Assembly: GCF_900636965.1 (NCBI RefSeq)
Contig: NZ_LR134331.1
Location: forward strand, 868,001-932,000
Direction of reading: 5' to 3'
Origin: Lacticaseibacillus rhamnosus
Lineage (GTDB): Bacteria; Bacillota; Bacilli; Lactobacillales; Lactobacillaceae
DNA length: 64,000 bases
Shown here in pieces: positions 33,601-43,361 of this stretch. The stretch's first letter is position 1; each line of letters starts with the position of its first letter. The notes beneath the pieces are model-generated. The model did no database searches. It saw only the letters and a list, made by a program, of their open reading frames with translations, and was not told the DNA's origin. Both the position numbers and the translations under genes were made by a program.

Positions 33601-34944
33601 ATGGAGACGCAACAGATTAAAGAAACAATTGAAATGATCAGTGAGGAAAATCTGGATATTAGAACGATAACCATGGGGATTTCCTTGCTGGATTGTGTGA
33701 CGGGTAATTTACAAACAACCGCTGATCATGTTTACGCTAAGATTATGAAAAAGGCGGCCAATTTGGTAGCGGTGGCGGATGCCATTAGTGATGAGTATGG
33801 CATTCCGATTGTGAATAAGCGGATCAGTGTGACCCCGGTTAGTCTTTTAGCTGGAGCGGATCAAATGCTTGATTTTCGGCCGGTTGCCTATGCGATGGAT
33901 CGTGCCGCTAAGGATCTGGGCGTAGATTTAATCGGTGGGTATTCGGCATTAGTCCAAAATGGCAGTACCAAGGCCGAAACCGCGCTGATGAAGAGTTTGC
34001 CGGAAGTGTTAGCAACGACAGAACGGGTCTGCGCTTCGGTAAATATTGGCAGTACGCGTAGTGGATTGAACATGGATGCCGTTAAGTTGATGGGAACGGT
34101 GGTCAAACAGGTGGCTGATCGGAAGCCGCAAAATGCCATGAAGCTGGTCGTCTTTTGTAATGCAGTTGAAGATAATCCGTTTATGGCAGGAGCCTTCTGG
34201 GGGATTTCAGAAGGTGATGTTGCGATCAACACCGGTGTTTCCGGTCCCGGCGTGGTACAGCGCGCACTCGCCGCTGAACCGGATGCCAGTTTTGAACAAG
34301 TATGCGAAACAATTAAACAAACGGCATTTAAGGTATCACGAATGGGGCAATTTGTTGGAAAGGTTGCTGCTGATCGGCTAAAGGTACCGTTTAATATTGT
34401 CGATTTAAGTCTCGCACCGACGCCGGCTCAAGGTGATTCCGTCGCCCAGATTTTAGAAACGATGGGTCTTAGCCATGTTGGCACGCCAGGAACCACTGCG
34501 GCACTCGCTTTGCTTAACGATGCGGTCAAAAAAGGCGGGATCATGGCTGCTGAACGAGTAGGCGGTCTATCCGGTGCGTTTATCCCGGTTTCTGAGGACG
34601 CCAACATGATCACAGCAGCGGCTAATGGTCAAATCAGTTTGGAAAAATTGGAAGCGATGACGGCAGTTTGTTCCGTTGGGTTGGATATGGTTGCCGTTCC
34701 TGGTGATACGCCAGATGCAGCAATTAGCGGGATGATTGCCGATGAAGCAGCGATTGGCATGATTAACAATAAAACCACTGCAGTGCGCGTGATTCCGGTA
34801 CCCGGTAAGCAAATCGGTGATCAAGTCGAATTTGGCGGCTTGTTTGGAACTGCCCCGATTATGGCGGTTAATGATGGGGATGCCAGTCAATTTATTAATC
34901 GCGGCGGTCGCATCCCGGCACCAATCCATAGCTTTAAGAATTAA
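33601..34944 (+). CDS. PFL family protein (UPF0210)
   Basis: A 447-residue cytoplasmic protein distantly related to pyruvate formate-lyase/ribonucleotide reductase-like folds. The ATG at 33601 follows AAGGAGTAGCTTG. Family segments seen include [20 protein letters not shown] at the N-terminus, [15 protein letters not shown], and [12 protein letters not shown] near 210. Function is unknown; pairing with an ACT sensor gene suggests a metabolite-responsive role. Confidence 0.92.
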   Translation: METQQIKETIEMISEENLDIRTITMGISLLDCVTGNLQTTADHVYAKIMKKAANLVAVADAISDEYGIPIVNKRISVTPVSLLAGADQMLDFRPVAYAMDRAAKDLGVDLIGGYSALVQNGSTKAETALMKSLPEVLATTERVCASVNIGSTRSGLNMDAVKLMGTVVKQVADRKPQNAMKLVVFCNAVEDNPFMAGAFWGISEGDVAINTGVSGPGVVQRALAAEPDASFEQVCETIKQTAFKVSRMGQFVGKVAADRLKVPFNIVDLSLAPTPAQGDSVAQILETMGLSHVGTPGTTAALALLNDAVKKGGIMAAERVGGLSGAFIPVSEDANMITAAANGQISLEKLEAMTAVCSVGLDMVAVPGDTPDAAISGMIADEAAIGMINNKTTAVRVIPVPGKQIGDQVEFGGLFGTAPIMAVNDGDASQFINRGGRIPAPIHSFKN

Positions 34945-35026
34945 CCCGCTACTTTAAATTCTTAGCATGGAAGCATTTCTGATGGCCGGTTTATTTTTTT
35001 AATAACGTACTTTGCAGTTGCATTCG

Positions 35027-35075
35027 AAAAATGCCTTGCCCGTCTCATGATTTTATGGCGGCGCAAGGCATTTTT
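35027..35075 (+). terminator. Terminator after the ACT-PFL operon
   Basis: AAAAATGCCTTGC pairs with GCAAGGCATTTTT. Confidence 0.85.
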
Positions 35076-35110
35076 AATTGACGGCGTAATCTATTCATGA
35101 GGTGAGAATG

Positions 35111-36178
35111 ATGTTTGTAGCGTTGGATGAAGAAAACCGGCGAGTCATATTAACCAGTCATGAACAGGCGCAACAACTACGCAACCGATCGTTCCATTGT
35201 CCAATCTGCAAACAACACGTTTTGATTAAAAATGGTGTGGTGATGCCGGCACATTTTGCTCATCGGCAGCGATCAGACAATGAAGGAGAACCGGAGAGTG
35301 TCGAACACCTGACAGGTAAAAGTTGGCTGGTAACCTGGCTTCGATTGCATCAGCAGGCGGCTACGTTGGAGTACTATGATGCCAACATTCGGCAGCGGGC
35401 AGATATTCTTGTTCACCGTAACCCGCCAAAAGTATTGGAATTCCAAGCCAGTCCGTTAAGTATTCCCGATTTGAAAAAGCGTACCACGATGTATCACGCG
35501 CGTGGGTGGGAAGTCACTTGGATTTTAGGACGGCGGTATCAGCATAACCGTGGTAAAAGACAGGCACGAAAGTTTTTAACGTTGGAAGACAACTTGTTGA
35601 CACTGTGGTATTTGAATTCGCAAGCTGGCAAACTTACACGGGTTCAGCTGATGCCAAATGGACGTCTATTGACTTATTATGTTCAGCGGTGCTCTCCTAA
35701 ACAATGTTGGCAACCGGAACTGGTAGATGGGTTGCGTCAGACTAGGCATATCGGTTTGTCTTTACAAAAGCGAGTACCTTCATGGCTGGCGCTTCAGGCG
35801 TTAGCATATCAGCAGCATCATAACTTACACGGGGTTCCATGGATTGTGCATCACCGTTCACATCCGCTGCGGCATTTTGGCATCCCGGAATTATTGTTAA
35901 GGGTTAAATGGTTACTGACGTTTGAAGGGCGGACGTTTACGGATCGCGACAATTTAAACTTCTGGCTGGCGGCGCTACCGAATGTCTGGACGCCGTTGTT
36001 GCCAGCAGGAACCCTCGGCACACTAATCGGTAAACACTGGTTGGAACTGCTACAAACAGCTGGGTTTATTCGGCGTGATCATTTGGGGTATCGTTGGCGT
36101 CAGTTACCGCACTGGTTTACGGATATTGATCACAAACTTGTTGCTCCATCATGCATCGTCCCAAGCGCAAAGCCCTGA
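35111..36178 (+). CDS. coiA: Competence protein CoiA
   Basis: A 355-residue protein; start ATG at 35111 gives good spacing from GAGGTGAG. It has the CoiA N-terminal zinc finger (CPICKQHVLIKNGVVMPAHFAHR), the nuclease-like segment RADILVHRN and EFQASPLS, and the basic middle part. CoiA acts with RecA/DprA on incoming single-stranded DNA during transformation. It faces spxH and the relQ cluster, the normal yjbF-yjbH neighbourhood, without the pepF gene often found between them. Its last codons overlap a decayed palindromic repeat. With comFA and cinA-recA also in this window, part of a competence set is present. Confidence 0.92.
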   Translation: MFVALDEENRRVILTSHEQAQQLRNRSFHCPICKQHVLIKNGVVMPAHFAHRQRSDNEGEPESVEHLTGKSWLVTWLRLHQQAATLEYYDANIRQRADILVHRNPPKVLEFQASPLSIPDLKKRTTMYHARGWEVTWILGRRYQHNRGKRQARKFLTLEDNLLTLWYLNSQAGKLTRVQLMPNGRLLTYYVQRCSPKQCWQPELVDGLRQTRHIGLSLQKRVPSWLALQALAYQQHHNLHGVPWIVHHRSHPLRHFGIPELLLRVKWLLTFEGRTFTDRDNLNFWLAALPNVWTPLLPAGTLGTLIGKHWLELLQTAGFIRRDHLGYRWRQLPHWFTDIDHKLVAPSCIVPSAKP

Positions 36179-36265
36179 GAGAAAGGACTCAGAAGCAATA
36201 ACGACGATGGGACAGCGCGGTCAATTGCTTCGTTAACTCCTAAGTGCGCCGGTTTAAGCGTAAAA
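36158..36265 (+). repeat. Diverged relative of the palindromic repeat family
   Basis: AAGCGCAAAGCCCTGAGAG, AAGGACTCAGAAGCAAT and CTAAGTGCGCCGGTTTAAGCG follow in the order and spacing of the family's left arm and terminal module, with many changes. It starts inside the last codons of coiA and continues into the gap to spxH. Confidence 0.5.
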
Positions 36266-36267
36266 AA

Positions 36268-36290
36268 AACCCTGCATAATCGCAGAGCCC
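36268..36290 (-). terminator. Weak terminator for the spxH unit
   Basis: Minus strand: CTCTGCGATTATGCAGGG followed by a run of eight T. The stem is short. It lies about 130 bases past the spxH stop. Confidence 0.45.
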
Positions 36291-36418
36291 GCTAAAAACC
36301 AGTAAATTTTAGTTTATTTGATGTTGCCGCTAGCAAAAAGGTTGGGTTAAAATCCAACTACAAAAGTTGCTTCATTCAGACGAAGACTAAGTGTTGGTGA
36401 AATCAAAGTTGCCCATAG

Positions 36419-37054
36419 TTAGAAAAATCGGAAATGACTGCCCATGTTTTCTGGTCGCTCAGTAAAGAAGTGGGAGGGATCGGTTCGAATGAGCTCGCAA
36501 AGGCGGGGAATAAGATCAGGATCACTAATCTGTTCAATTAAAACGGCATGCCCATCATCAACTTTGCGATCGGTATCGACAATCACCAAAGATGGGGTTT
36601 GGGTAATGCCCATTTGATTAGCAGTGCGTTGATCGGAATCAAAGCCCATTTTGACTTCTGACCGTTGTCGATCTTCGTAAAACATCTCATGATCTAAGTG
36701 GCATTTGGTTAACATTTTCGCCACAAACGCTGCATCGTATTGATATTGAACTAAAGGCGCGTGCTGTTGTAGTCGTAACAGCAACATCCGGGCCTTTTTG
36801 TTTCCTTGATATTGGGCAGCTTTGTAATCTAAAGCAAGATTATAAGCAGCTCGCAATAACTGGTTGCGTTTGGCGAGGCTGTGAACATTTAATTGTTCGC
36901 ACTGCATAAACTGTTCGATAATATCCAGATTTAAAACCGGAACAAAGTGAACTTTGACTTCCTGTTCGAATTTGTCCAACTGGTGTAGCAGCTTTTGTTC
37001 GGTGCTAAGACAGACACTGCCAATAGGATTGAAAAAAAGAAAGATTTCTAACAC
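36419..37054 (-). CDS. spxH: DsbA-family adaptor SpxH (YjbH)
   Basis: A thioredoxin/DsbA-fold protein of about 211 residues. GGAGG on the minus strand is ideally placed for the GTG at 37054 (product LEIFLFFNPIGSVC...); the ATG at 37060 is too close and the TTG at 37069 overlaps the site. SpxH/YjbH delivers the stress regulator Spx to ClpXP for degradation. The N-terminal FFNPIGSVC segment corresponds to the redox site, here with one Cys. Upstream neighbours (CYTH, then the divergent relQ-nadK-rlu) fit the yjbH-K-M-N-O cluster. Confidence 0.85.
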   Translation of the reverse strand: MLEIFLFFNPIGSVCLSTEQKLLHQLDKFEQEVKVHFVPVLNLDIIEQFMQCEQLNVHSLAKRNQLLRAAYNLALDYKAAQYQGNKKARMLLLRLQQHAPLVQYQYDAAFVAKMLTKCHLDHEMFYEDRQRSEVKMGFDSDQRTANQMGITQTPSLVIVDTDRKVDDGHAVLIEQISDPDLIPRLCELIRTDPSHFFTERPENMGSHFRFF

Positions 37055-37123
37055 GGTCATGGCCTCCAATTTGCTGGCAACAAATTTCTATACTTACTTT
37101 ATCAGAAAACCGAAAAGTAACAA

Positions 37124-37717
37124 TTATTTAGCTTGTGAATCGTGCACATGCATGTATGCACGTTGCACCTTATTAATAACGGGTTGTTTTTTTATGTGAA
37201 AATGGCGTAGTAAATCATCGTAAAATTTTTGCGCTACAGCAAGATTCTGATACTCCATTTCCAGTTCAAAATCAGAAGTCTGGTCGATATAAAAGGTCTG
37301 ATCGAGCGTTAACAAACCAGCCGGCAAATGGGCAAGTCTTCTGGTTGTCTTGGCTTGGGTTTGAGGAGCAACCGTTGCCGGATCAATCCCCCGGGCAGCC
37401 AGAGCCTGAGTCACTTGGCCTGATTTGAGCTCGCCTTGTTCGATTAGTTTCTGTGCCTCCACTAAACTCAATGGATCGGTGATTTCTTCTAAGTCGCGCT
37501 GGGTACTTTCATTAGGTACTTTAAGGGTTTGTTCCGCATGGTCGGCAAACTGACGGATACGCAAACCAAGCCGCGCTGCTTTGACAGCACCGTCAGCTGT
37601 GTCATAATAGGTGTTCATTTGGCTAAAGGCCGGTTCAAAATCAAAATAATTCAAAAGCGCTAAGAAAGCATTTTTGCTTAAACAAGTTTTGAATTCCTGC
37701 TCGCGGGAAATAGACAT
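37124..37717 (-). CDS. CYTH-domain protein (triphosphate tunnel metalloenzyme)
   Basis: A 197-residue protein; start ATG at 37717 follows TGGAGG. The CYTH signature ExExK appears as REQEFKTCL at residues about 5-13. Further charged strand residues (YYDTAD, LRIRQFAD, TLKVP, EMEYQ) line the tunnel. Family members hydrolyse inorganic triphosphate or related triphosphates. It lies with spxH on the minus strand, divergent from relQ, matching the yjbK position in B. subtilis. Confidence 0.88.
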   Translation of the reverse strand: MSISREQEFKTCLSKNAFLALLNYFDFEPAFSQMNTYYDTADGAVKAARLGLRIRQFADHAEQTLKVPNESTQRDLEEITDPLSLVEAQKLIEQGELKSGQVTQALAARGIDPATVAPQTQAKTTRRLAHLPAGLLTLDQTFYIDQTSDFELEMEYQNLAVAQKFYDDLLRHFHIKKQPVINKVQRAYMHVHDSQAK

Positions 37718-37883
37718 GATTTGCCTCCAGAAACAACGGCACCGGTTACATGCCAAAAATATGATAGAATGATGGTCGTGAGTGTCATATTTAGCCAAAG
37801 TCAACATCGCGTTTAGCTGACGTGGTGACGACTAGCCAGATGGACATCACATTATCTAGTAGTTTAGTATGGGAGGGCCAGTA

Positions 37884-38561
37884 ATGCAAAGGGACTGGGA
37901 CAGTTTCTTAATGCCATATGAACAAGCGGTCGGGGAATTGAAAATCAAATTTCGCGGGATGCGTAAACAATTTCAACAGGCAAACGAGCATACGCCCATT
38001 GAATTCGTGACGGGGCGGGTAAAACCGGTCAGTTCGATTATCGAAAAGCAAAGTCGGCGGTTTATCAGCGATGAGCTCCTGGAACAAGACATGCAAGACA
38101 TTGCTGGCCTGCGCATTATGTGCCAATTTGTGGAAGATATTTACCAAGTGGTTGACTTGTTGCGGCAGCGAACCGACATGAAGATTGTGGAAGAACGCGA
38201 CTATGTGACCAACGTCAAGCCCTCAGGATACCGCAGCTACCATGTGGTCATCGAATATCCCGTTCAATTGATTCATGGTGAAAAAAAGATTCTTGCGGAA
38301 GTCCAGATTCGAACCATGTCCATGAATTTCTGGGCAACGATCGAGCATAGTCTGAATTATAAATATAATGGCGAGTTTCCCGATACGTTAAAGGCGCGAC
38401 TCAAACGCGCTGCTGAAGCTTCCTTTATGCTTGATAAAGAAATGTCGGATATTCGCGAAGAAATTCAGGAAGCACAACATTTATTTGTCTACGGTAAAGG
38501 CCAACAGCCGTATTCAGATACAACCGATGACTCAAAGCCTGATGATAAAAAGGATGAATAA
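37884..38561 (+). CDS. relQ: Small alarmone synthetase RelQ (GTP pyrophosphokinase)
   Basis: A 225-residue synthetase-only Rel homologue without hydrolase or regulatory domains. Key segments are [51 protein letters not shown] and [22 protein letters not shown]. It makes (p)ppGpp from GTP/GDP and ATP. Start ATG at 37884 is set by GGGAGGG; an in-frame ATG at 37869 overlaps this site. First gene of a relQ-nadK-rlu operon whose junctions are one base apart or overlapping. Confidence 0.95.
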   Translation: MQRDWDSFLMPYEQAVGELKIKFRGMRKQFQQANEHTPIEFVTGRVKPVSSIIEKQSRRFISDELLEQDMQDIAGLRIMCQFVEDIYQVVDLLRQRTDMKIVEERDYVTNVKPSGYRSYHVVIEYPVQLIHGEKKILAEVQIRTMSMNFWATIEHSLNYKYNGEFPDTLKARLKRAAEASFMLDKEMSDIREEIQEAQHLFVYGKGQQPYSDTTDDSKPDDKKDE

Positions 38562-38562
38562 G

Positions 38563-39360
38563 ATGCGTGTGACAGTTTTTCATAACAGCATACCTGCTTC
38601 AATTAAAGCAGCGCAGAAACTACTTAAGTTATTAAAAAATGGCCATTTTGAACTCGATGAGCGCCATCCTCAAGTTGTGATCACCATTGGCGGCGATGGC
38701 ACGCTGCTGTCAGCCTTTCACCGTTATGCCGACCAATTGGATACGATTCGCTTTATCGGCGTGCATACAGGGCATTTAGGCTTTTATACGGACTGGCGTG
38801 ATTTTGAAATTGAGGATTTAGTCATTGCTTTAAAAGAAGACTCAGGCCAAAGTGTCAGTTATCCGCTATTAGATGTTCGGGCGATTTATGCAGATGCTAC
38901 GAGTGCCCATTATTTGGCGCTGAATGAGGCAACACTGAAGCGTCTGAATGGCACGATGCGGACAGAAGTTTATATTAAAGGCGACTTTTTTGAAAGTTTT
39001 CGCGGGGATGGGCTGTGCGTCTCGACACCGACCGGATCAACTGCCTATAGTAAGTCAAATGGCGGGGCCGTGATTCATCCGCGTCTTGATGCCTTACAAA
39101 TTACAGAGATTGCCTCAATCAATAACCGGGTTTTCCGGACCCTCAGTTCACCGATTATTACCGCACCAGATGAATGGGTCACTTTGGAACCAACCGGGCG
39201 GGATGATTATGTGATGACAGTTGACCAGTTTGTGATTAATCCGCCGACGATTAAGCAGATTCGTTATAAAATTGCAAAAGAGCGCATTCACTTTGCCCGT
39301 TATCGGCACATGCATTTTTGGGACCGTGTGGAGGATGCGTTTATTGGAGCAAAACATTAA
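38563..39360 (+). CDS. nadK: NAD kinase
   Basis: A 265-residue enzyme making NADP from NAD. Signature motifs are [15 protein letters not shown] near residue 43 and NEATLKR (NE/D motif) near 122, plus the conserved [21 protein letters not shown]. The ATG at 38563 is one base after the relQ stop, with GGATGAATAAG as ribosome region. Position after relQ and before a RluD-type synthase is conserved in Bacillota. Confidence 0.96.
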   Translation: MRVTVFHNSIPASIKAAQKLLKLLKNGHFELDERHPQVVITIGGDGTLLSAFHRYADQLDTIRFIGVHTGHLGFYTDWRDFEIEDLVIALKEDSGQSVSYPLLDVRAIYADATSAHYLALNEATLKRLNGTMRTEVYIKGDFFESFRGDGLCVSTPTGSTAYSKSNGGAVIHPRLDALQITEIASINNRVFRTLSSPIITAPDEWVTLEPTGRDDYVMTVDQFVINPPTIKQIRYKIAKERIHFARYRHMHFWDRVEDAFIGAKH

Positions 39361-40262
39361 TGCGATTTGAATGGCAATACGAGGGACCGCCGCTCAAATT
39401 GGCGGCTTTTTTAAAACAACAGGGTTTCTCCCGGGCCCAACTTAAAAAGCTGCGTTATCAAGGCGGCTTTATTTTTGTTAATAAACGGCAGCGGCATACA
39501 GCTTATCCGCTGCGAAACGGCGATCGGATTCTGGTCCAAACCGCGCCTGAGCAAGCCGCCGCTAGTGTTGTCCCGTATGAACATGAATTTCCGATTTGTT
39601 ATGAAGACGATGATTACTTGGTCGTTAATAAGCCTGCCGGGGTAGCATCGATTCCAGCAGTTGGCCGGCGAAATGACAGCATGGCCAATATGGTTAAGGC
39701 ATATTTGATTAAGACCCATGCAGAAAGTCAGGCAGTTCATGTTGTCACGCGGCTAGATCGCGACACCAGCGGCTTAATGGTGTTTGCTAAGCATAGTTTG
39801 GCGCACAGTTTGCTGGATCGGCAATTGCACAGCGAGAATTTTTTAAAACAGTACTTGGCGCTGGTGACGAGTAAGTCATTGCTGTCCGCACATGGCTGGA
39901 TTATATTGCCAATTGGTGTCAGCACAGGATTTTACATGCGCCGTGTCGTCAGTGAGACCGGTAAGCCATCTGTGACTGAATATCAAACACTTGCGCAAAA
40001 TTCGCACGCCGCCGCGGTACTGGTAACGTTACACACAGGCCGTACCCATCAGATTCGCGTTCATTTTGCCGCGATCGGACATCCGTTGTTTGGCGATGAT
40101 CTGTATAATCGGCAAGCTGATGATTTCAAGCGGCAAGCCTTGCATTGCGCGCATTTGCGGTTTTGGCAGCCGTTGCAAAAACAGTGGGTCGATTTGCATG
40201 CACCGTTACCAACTGACATGGCAAAGCTTAGCGACCACTTGCATTTACCAGTTGTTTATTAG
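39360..40262 (+). CDS. RluD/RluA-family pseudouridine synthase
   Basis: A 300-residue RNA-modifying enzyme; start at 39360 overlaps the nadK stop (TAATG). It has an N-terminal S4-like region (about 15-70) and the catalytic motif RLDRDTSGLMVFAKH near residue 132, and further on GRTHQIRVHFAAIGHPLFGDDLY. It converts specific uridines of rRNA to pseudouridine. Equivalent to yjbO of B. subtilis by position. Confidence 0.94.
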   Translation: MRFEWQYEGPPLKLAAFLKQQGFSRAQLKKLRYQGGFIFVNKRQRHTAYPLRNGDRILVQTAPEQAAASVVPYEHEFPICYEDDDYLVVNKPAGVASIPAVGRRNDSMANMVKAYLIKTHAESQAVHVVTRLDRDTSGLMVFAKHSLAHSLLDRQLHSENFLKQYLALVTSKSLLSAHGWIILPIGVSTGFYMRRVVSETGKPSVTEYQTLAQNSHAAAVLVTLHTGRTHQIRVHFAAIGHPLFGDDLYNRQADDFKRQALHCAHLRFWQPLQKQWVDLHAPLPTDMAKLSDHLHLPVVY

Positions 40263-40342
40263 GCATGGCGTCATTGATGAAGGGGACACTGGCAAGTCGT
40301 TTGGCCGCATGAAGACTGAGACATCATTTGCAGCTTCTAAAT

Positions 40343-40390
40343 AAAAGTATCCCATTTTCACGCGATCGCGAAAATGGGATACTTTTTATT
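40343..40390. terminator. Bidirectional terminator
   Basis: AAAAGTATCCCATTTTC pairs perfectly with its complement across ACGCGATCGC; serves the rlu operon and apbE. Confidence 0.92.
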
Positions 40391-40405
40391 TTTGCCACTG
40401 TCAGG

Positions 40406-41464
40406 TTAAAAATTCCCTTTATGATAGCCGGAATCAGCATCGAACTTAAATTGTTTCTTGAGTCCGTTAGTTAAGTAAATCTTTTTGTCGTTGGTGATAA
40501 AGATGGCTTGAATGTGCTGACTGTTTTTGGCATTCATGTACTGTAAGCCATCCTTGAGCCCCTTGTCAAAAGCGGCGTTTGACAAGGCATCCCCGTCCAC
40601 GCTGTTTTTGGAAACAATGGTGACCGAGGCCAGATTGTTGTCGTATGGGTAACCGGTTTTGGGATCAAAGAGATAGATATATTTGTGACCGTGCGAGATT
40701 AGGTATTGCTCATATGTGCCGGCAGTGACGATGGATTCGTTGCTTTCCGGGATTGTCCCAACGGCAGTACCGCGCGCGGCTGTCGGGTCTTGAATCCCGA
40801 CATGCCAATCACGTTTCGCTCCAAGTGGTGAATGACCCATGACCACGACATTACCGCCAAGATCAATAATGGCGGCGGTCACCCCATCTTTACGCAAGAC
40901 TTCGCGAACCTTGTCGGCAACCCAACCTTTGGCAATACCGCCAAAGTCAAGCCGCATCCCTTTTTTGGTTAGGTAGGCCGTGTTGTTTTTGGTGTCAAGC
41001 TTGACATCGCGCCAGTTAACGAGCGGCAATGCTTGGGTGATTTCGCTTTGTGCGGGAACACGCGCACCAGGCAGCCCGATTTGCCAGAGATTGGTAACAG
41101 CACCGATTGCCATGTCAAAACTGCCATTTGAGTTTTTGGAGAAATAATAGGCCTTTTCCAGTAGCGGCATAAAATCTTTTGGAACCTTGACAGGCTTGAC
41201 ACCGGCATTGGCGTTGATTTTATCAAGCACTGAACCGCCACGAGTCAAGGTAGCTTCGGCGTCAACATGATGGATCATCGCAAAACCATCTTTTAAAGCT
41301 GACTTTTTGCCTTTATCGTAAATGGTAAGCGTACATGTTGTCCCCATGACGAATTCATTACGTGTATATGGCGTTTTTAGATAGGTCGCCTGTGTTTTCT
41401 TTTGGCACCCGGCTAATGTTAAAAGTCCCATGAAAGCAATGAGACCGATGAATATTTTACGCAT
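40406..41464 (-). CDS. apbE: FAD:protein FMN transferase (flavin transferase lipoprotein)
   Basis: A 352-residue lipoprotein: signal peptide MRKIFIGLIAFMGLL followed by lipobox LAGC at about 17-20. ApbE motifs are FVMGTTCTLTIYD, AMIHHVDAEATLTRGGSVLDKIN, FDMAIGAVTNLW, RLDFGGIAKGWVADKV and, near the end, DGDALSNAAFDKG. It attaches FMN to extracellular or membrane flavoproteins, such as those in extracellular electron transfer or fumarate reductases. Bounded by two strong terminators, so a single-gene unit. Confidence 0.95.
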   Translation of the reverse strand: MRKIFIGLIAFMGLLTLAGCQKKTQATYLKTPYTRNEFVMGTTCTLTIYDKGKKSALKDGFAMIHHVDAEATLTRGGSVLDKINANAGVKPVKVPKDFMPLLEKAYYFSKNSNGSFDMAIGAVTNLWQIGLPGARVPAQSEITQALPLVNWRDVKLDTKNNTAYLTKKGMRLDFGGIAKGWVADKVREVLRKDGVTAAIIDLGGNVVVMGHSPLGAKRDWHVGIQDPTAARGTAVGTIPESNESIVTAGTYEQYLISHGHKYIYLFDPKTGYPYDNNLASVTIVSKNSVDGDALSNAAFDKGLKDGLQYMNAKNSQHIQAIFITNDKKIYLTNGLKKQFKFDADSGYHKGNF

Positions 41465-41607
41465 GTTACTTAACCCTCATTTCATTTTTCCCTTTAATAT
41501 CATAACGCTCGTTTTCTAAAAAGAAAAACGCGACTCGCCTCACTGTGATTTAGACGAACCGATATTGGCCAAGTCAGGTTTACCATCAACGAATTACTTG
41601 GGTACAT

Positions 41608-41656
41608 TAAAAAGGCCGACCTCAGAGACGAATTTGTCTCTGAAGCCGGCCTTTTT
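41608..41656. terminator. Hairpin between apbE and cutC
   Basis: AAAAAGGCCG...TCAGAGAC pairs with GTCTCTGA...CGGCCTTTTT; in position to terminate cutC on the minus strand. Confidence 0.85.
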
Positions 41657-41680
41657 AGTGTCTTGAATAAACAAAAAAAG

Positions 41681-42319
41681 CTAGAAGGCGATCAATTTGG
41701 TGCCATGAAGCTCCTTAACGCCTAATTGTTCGCTGATAGTAGCGGCATTTTGGCTAGTGATGCCGCCGCCGGGAAGAATCGTGATTTGTTTTTCCGCTGC
41801 ATGGGCGATCAGCGCCTGTAGATGTGGCAAGGTTGTTTCAATTGGCGTTGATAGTGGGCCACCATGCGTCAAAATCCGATCAACGTGATGTGCGGCTAGC
41901 CAGTCAATGGCGGCCAGCTGCTTGGTTTCGGGAATGGCATCAAAAGCCATGTGGAAGACAACACTCATACCGGCGCTTGCTGCGATCAAACTCGTCATGG
42001 CATCTTCATCAATTGTCCCGTCCGGCAGTAAGGCACCGAATGCAACGCCATCAACGCCAAGTGCCTGCGCCTCGAATAAATCGGCTTCCATGATTTTCAA
42101 CTCGGTGTCATTGTAAACAAAATTGCCTCCGCGCGGCCGAATCATAGTGACGAGGCTGCGACCATGTTCATGGACATACTTGGCACTTTCAGCCATCACA
42201 CCTTTGGAAACGGTCGTCCCACCAACCGCCAAATTATCATTGAGTTCAATTCGATCAGCGCCTGCAGCAAGTGCCTTGGGAATGTCGGTATAGTTTTCAA
42301 CAGCAACTTCTCGTAACAT
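41681..42319 (-). CDS. cutC: CutC family protein
   Basis: A 212-residue TIM-barrel protein: REVAVENYTDIPKALAAGADRIELNDNLAVGGTTVS at the N-terminus, MIRPRGGNFVYND, VFHMAFDAIP and ILTHGGPLSTPIE. The family was named for copper homeostasis, but that role is disputed and the reaction is unknown. The 212-residue length fits. It lies just downstream of uppP on the same strand (gap 19 bases), so possibly co-transcribed. Confidence 0.9.
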   Translation of the reverse strand: MLREVAVENYTDIPKALAAGADRIELNDNLAVGGTTVSKGVMAESAKYVHEHGRSLVTMIRPRGGNFVYNDTELKIMEADLFEAQALGVDGVAFGALLPDGTIDEDAMTSLIAASAGMSVVFHMAFDAIPETKQLAAIDWLAAHHVDRILTHGGPLSTPIETTLPHLQALIAHAAEKQITILPGGGITSQNAATISEQLGVKELHGTKLIAF

Positions 42320-42338
42320 GGTAACCTCCTGTCGTTAT

Positions 42339-43157
42339 TTAAAGAAACATCACAAGTAACACGATGGCACCCAGAATGATTCGATACCAGCCAAACGGTT
42401 TGAAGTCGTGCGTTTGGACGAATTTAAGCAGCCATTTGATAGCAACGATGGCGACTAAGAAGGACACGACTGAGCCGGTTAGTAACACAACCCATTGCTC
42501 GCCGGTAAAGCCATTGCCTTGCAACAAATACTTGCCAATTTTTAAGATAGAAACGCCAACCATGGTCGGAATAGCCAAGAAGAAAGAGAACTCTGTCGCA
42601 ACATAGCGCGATGTCCCAATCAATAAGGCCCCCAAAATGGTGGCACCAGAGCGGGAAGTCCCCGGAACAATTGACAGAACCTGGAACAAGCCGATTAACA
42701 AAGCGGTTTGATAGGTGATGTCGGCCAAACTTGTAATGTGCGCCTGCTTATTCTTGAGGTAATTTTCCAAAACAATGAATAAAACCCCGTAAAGGATCAA
42801 AGTCGTTGCGACAACGAGTGGTGTATGTAGATGTTTGTCCATCCAGTCATTGAGCGGTAAGCCGACAACGACAGATGGCAGCACCGCAATGATGACTTTG
42901 GCCCATAACTGCCAAGTATCTTTTTGCGCCTGGACAGTCGGTTTGGAAAATGGGTTTAATTTATTGAAGTAAAGCAAAATAACCGCTAAGATTGCCCCAA
43001 ACTGAATGACGTATTCGAACATGTTCATAAATTGCCGTCCTTGCGACAACTTAACGACCTGGTCAACCAGATCAATGTGGCCGGTGGAGCTAATCGGCAG
43101 AAATTCTGTCAGCCCCTCGACAATGCCGATAATCACGGCCTTGATAATATCAAACAT
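42339..43157 (-). CDS. uppP: Undecaprenyl-diphosphate phosphatase
   Basis: A 272-residue membrane enzyme with about eight hydrophobic segments. It has both catalytic signatures, [14 protein letters not shown] near residue 17 and [15 protein letters not shown] near 160. It recycles the undecaprenyl carrier lipid for wall synthesis and gives bacitracin tolerance. Start ATG at 43157 follows TGGAGGG; the frame extends 12 codons further without a ribosome site. Confidence 0.95.
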   Translation of the reverse strand: MFDIIKAVIIGIVEGLTEFLPISSTGHIDLVDQVVKLSQGRQFMNMFEYVIQFGAILAVILLYFNKLNPFSKPTVQAQKDTWQLWAKVIIAVLPSVVVGLPLNDWMDKHLHTPLVVATTLILYGVLFIVLENYLKNKQAHITSLADITYQTALLIGLFQVLSIVPGTSRSGATILGALLIGTSRYVATEFSFFLAIPTMVGVSILKIGKYLLQGNGFTGEQWVVLLTGSVVSFLVAIVAIKWLLKFVQTHDFKPFGWYRIILGAIVLLVMFL

Positions 43158-43282
43158 AATAACCCTCCAATTCTCAATGTTAACAGTATACAAGGTTTTA
43201 TCCTACTTGCCATAGTGCAAATGCAATTTAGCGAGATCTTATATAATCTGTGTGGTTAATGGTGAACTGATTTGTGGCAAGC

Positions 43283-43317
43283 AAAAAGCGGCTTAAGCAA
43301 ATTGCGTTAAAGCCGCT
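43283..43317 (-). terminator. Terminator of the 6-phosphogluconolactonase gene
   Basis: AGCGGCTT/AAGCCGCT stem; minus-strand T-run follows. Confidence 0.7.
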
Positions 43318-43361
43318 GTTAAAAGATCTGATTTAAAGCCGCTTTTCAGTTTGAAAGTCGG

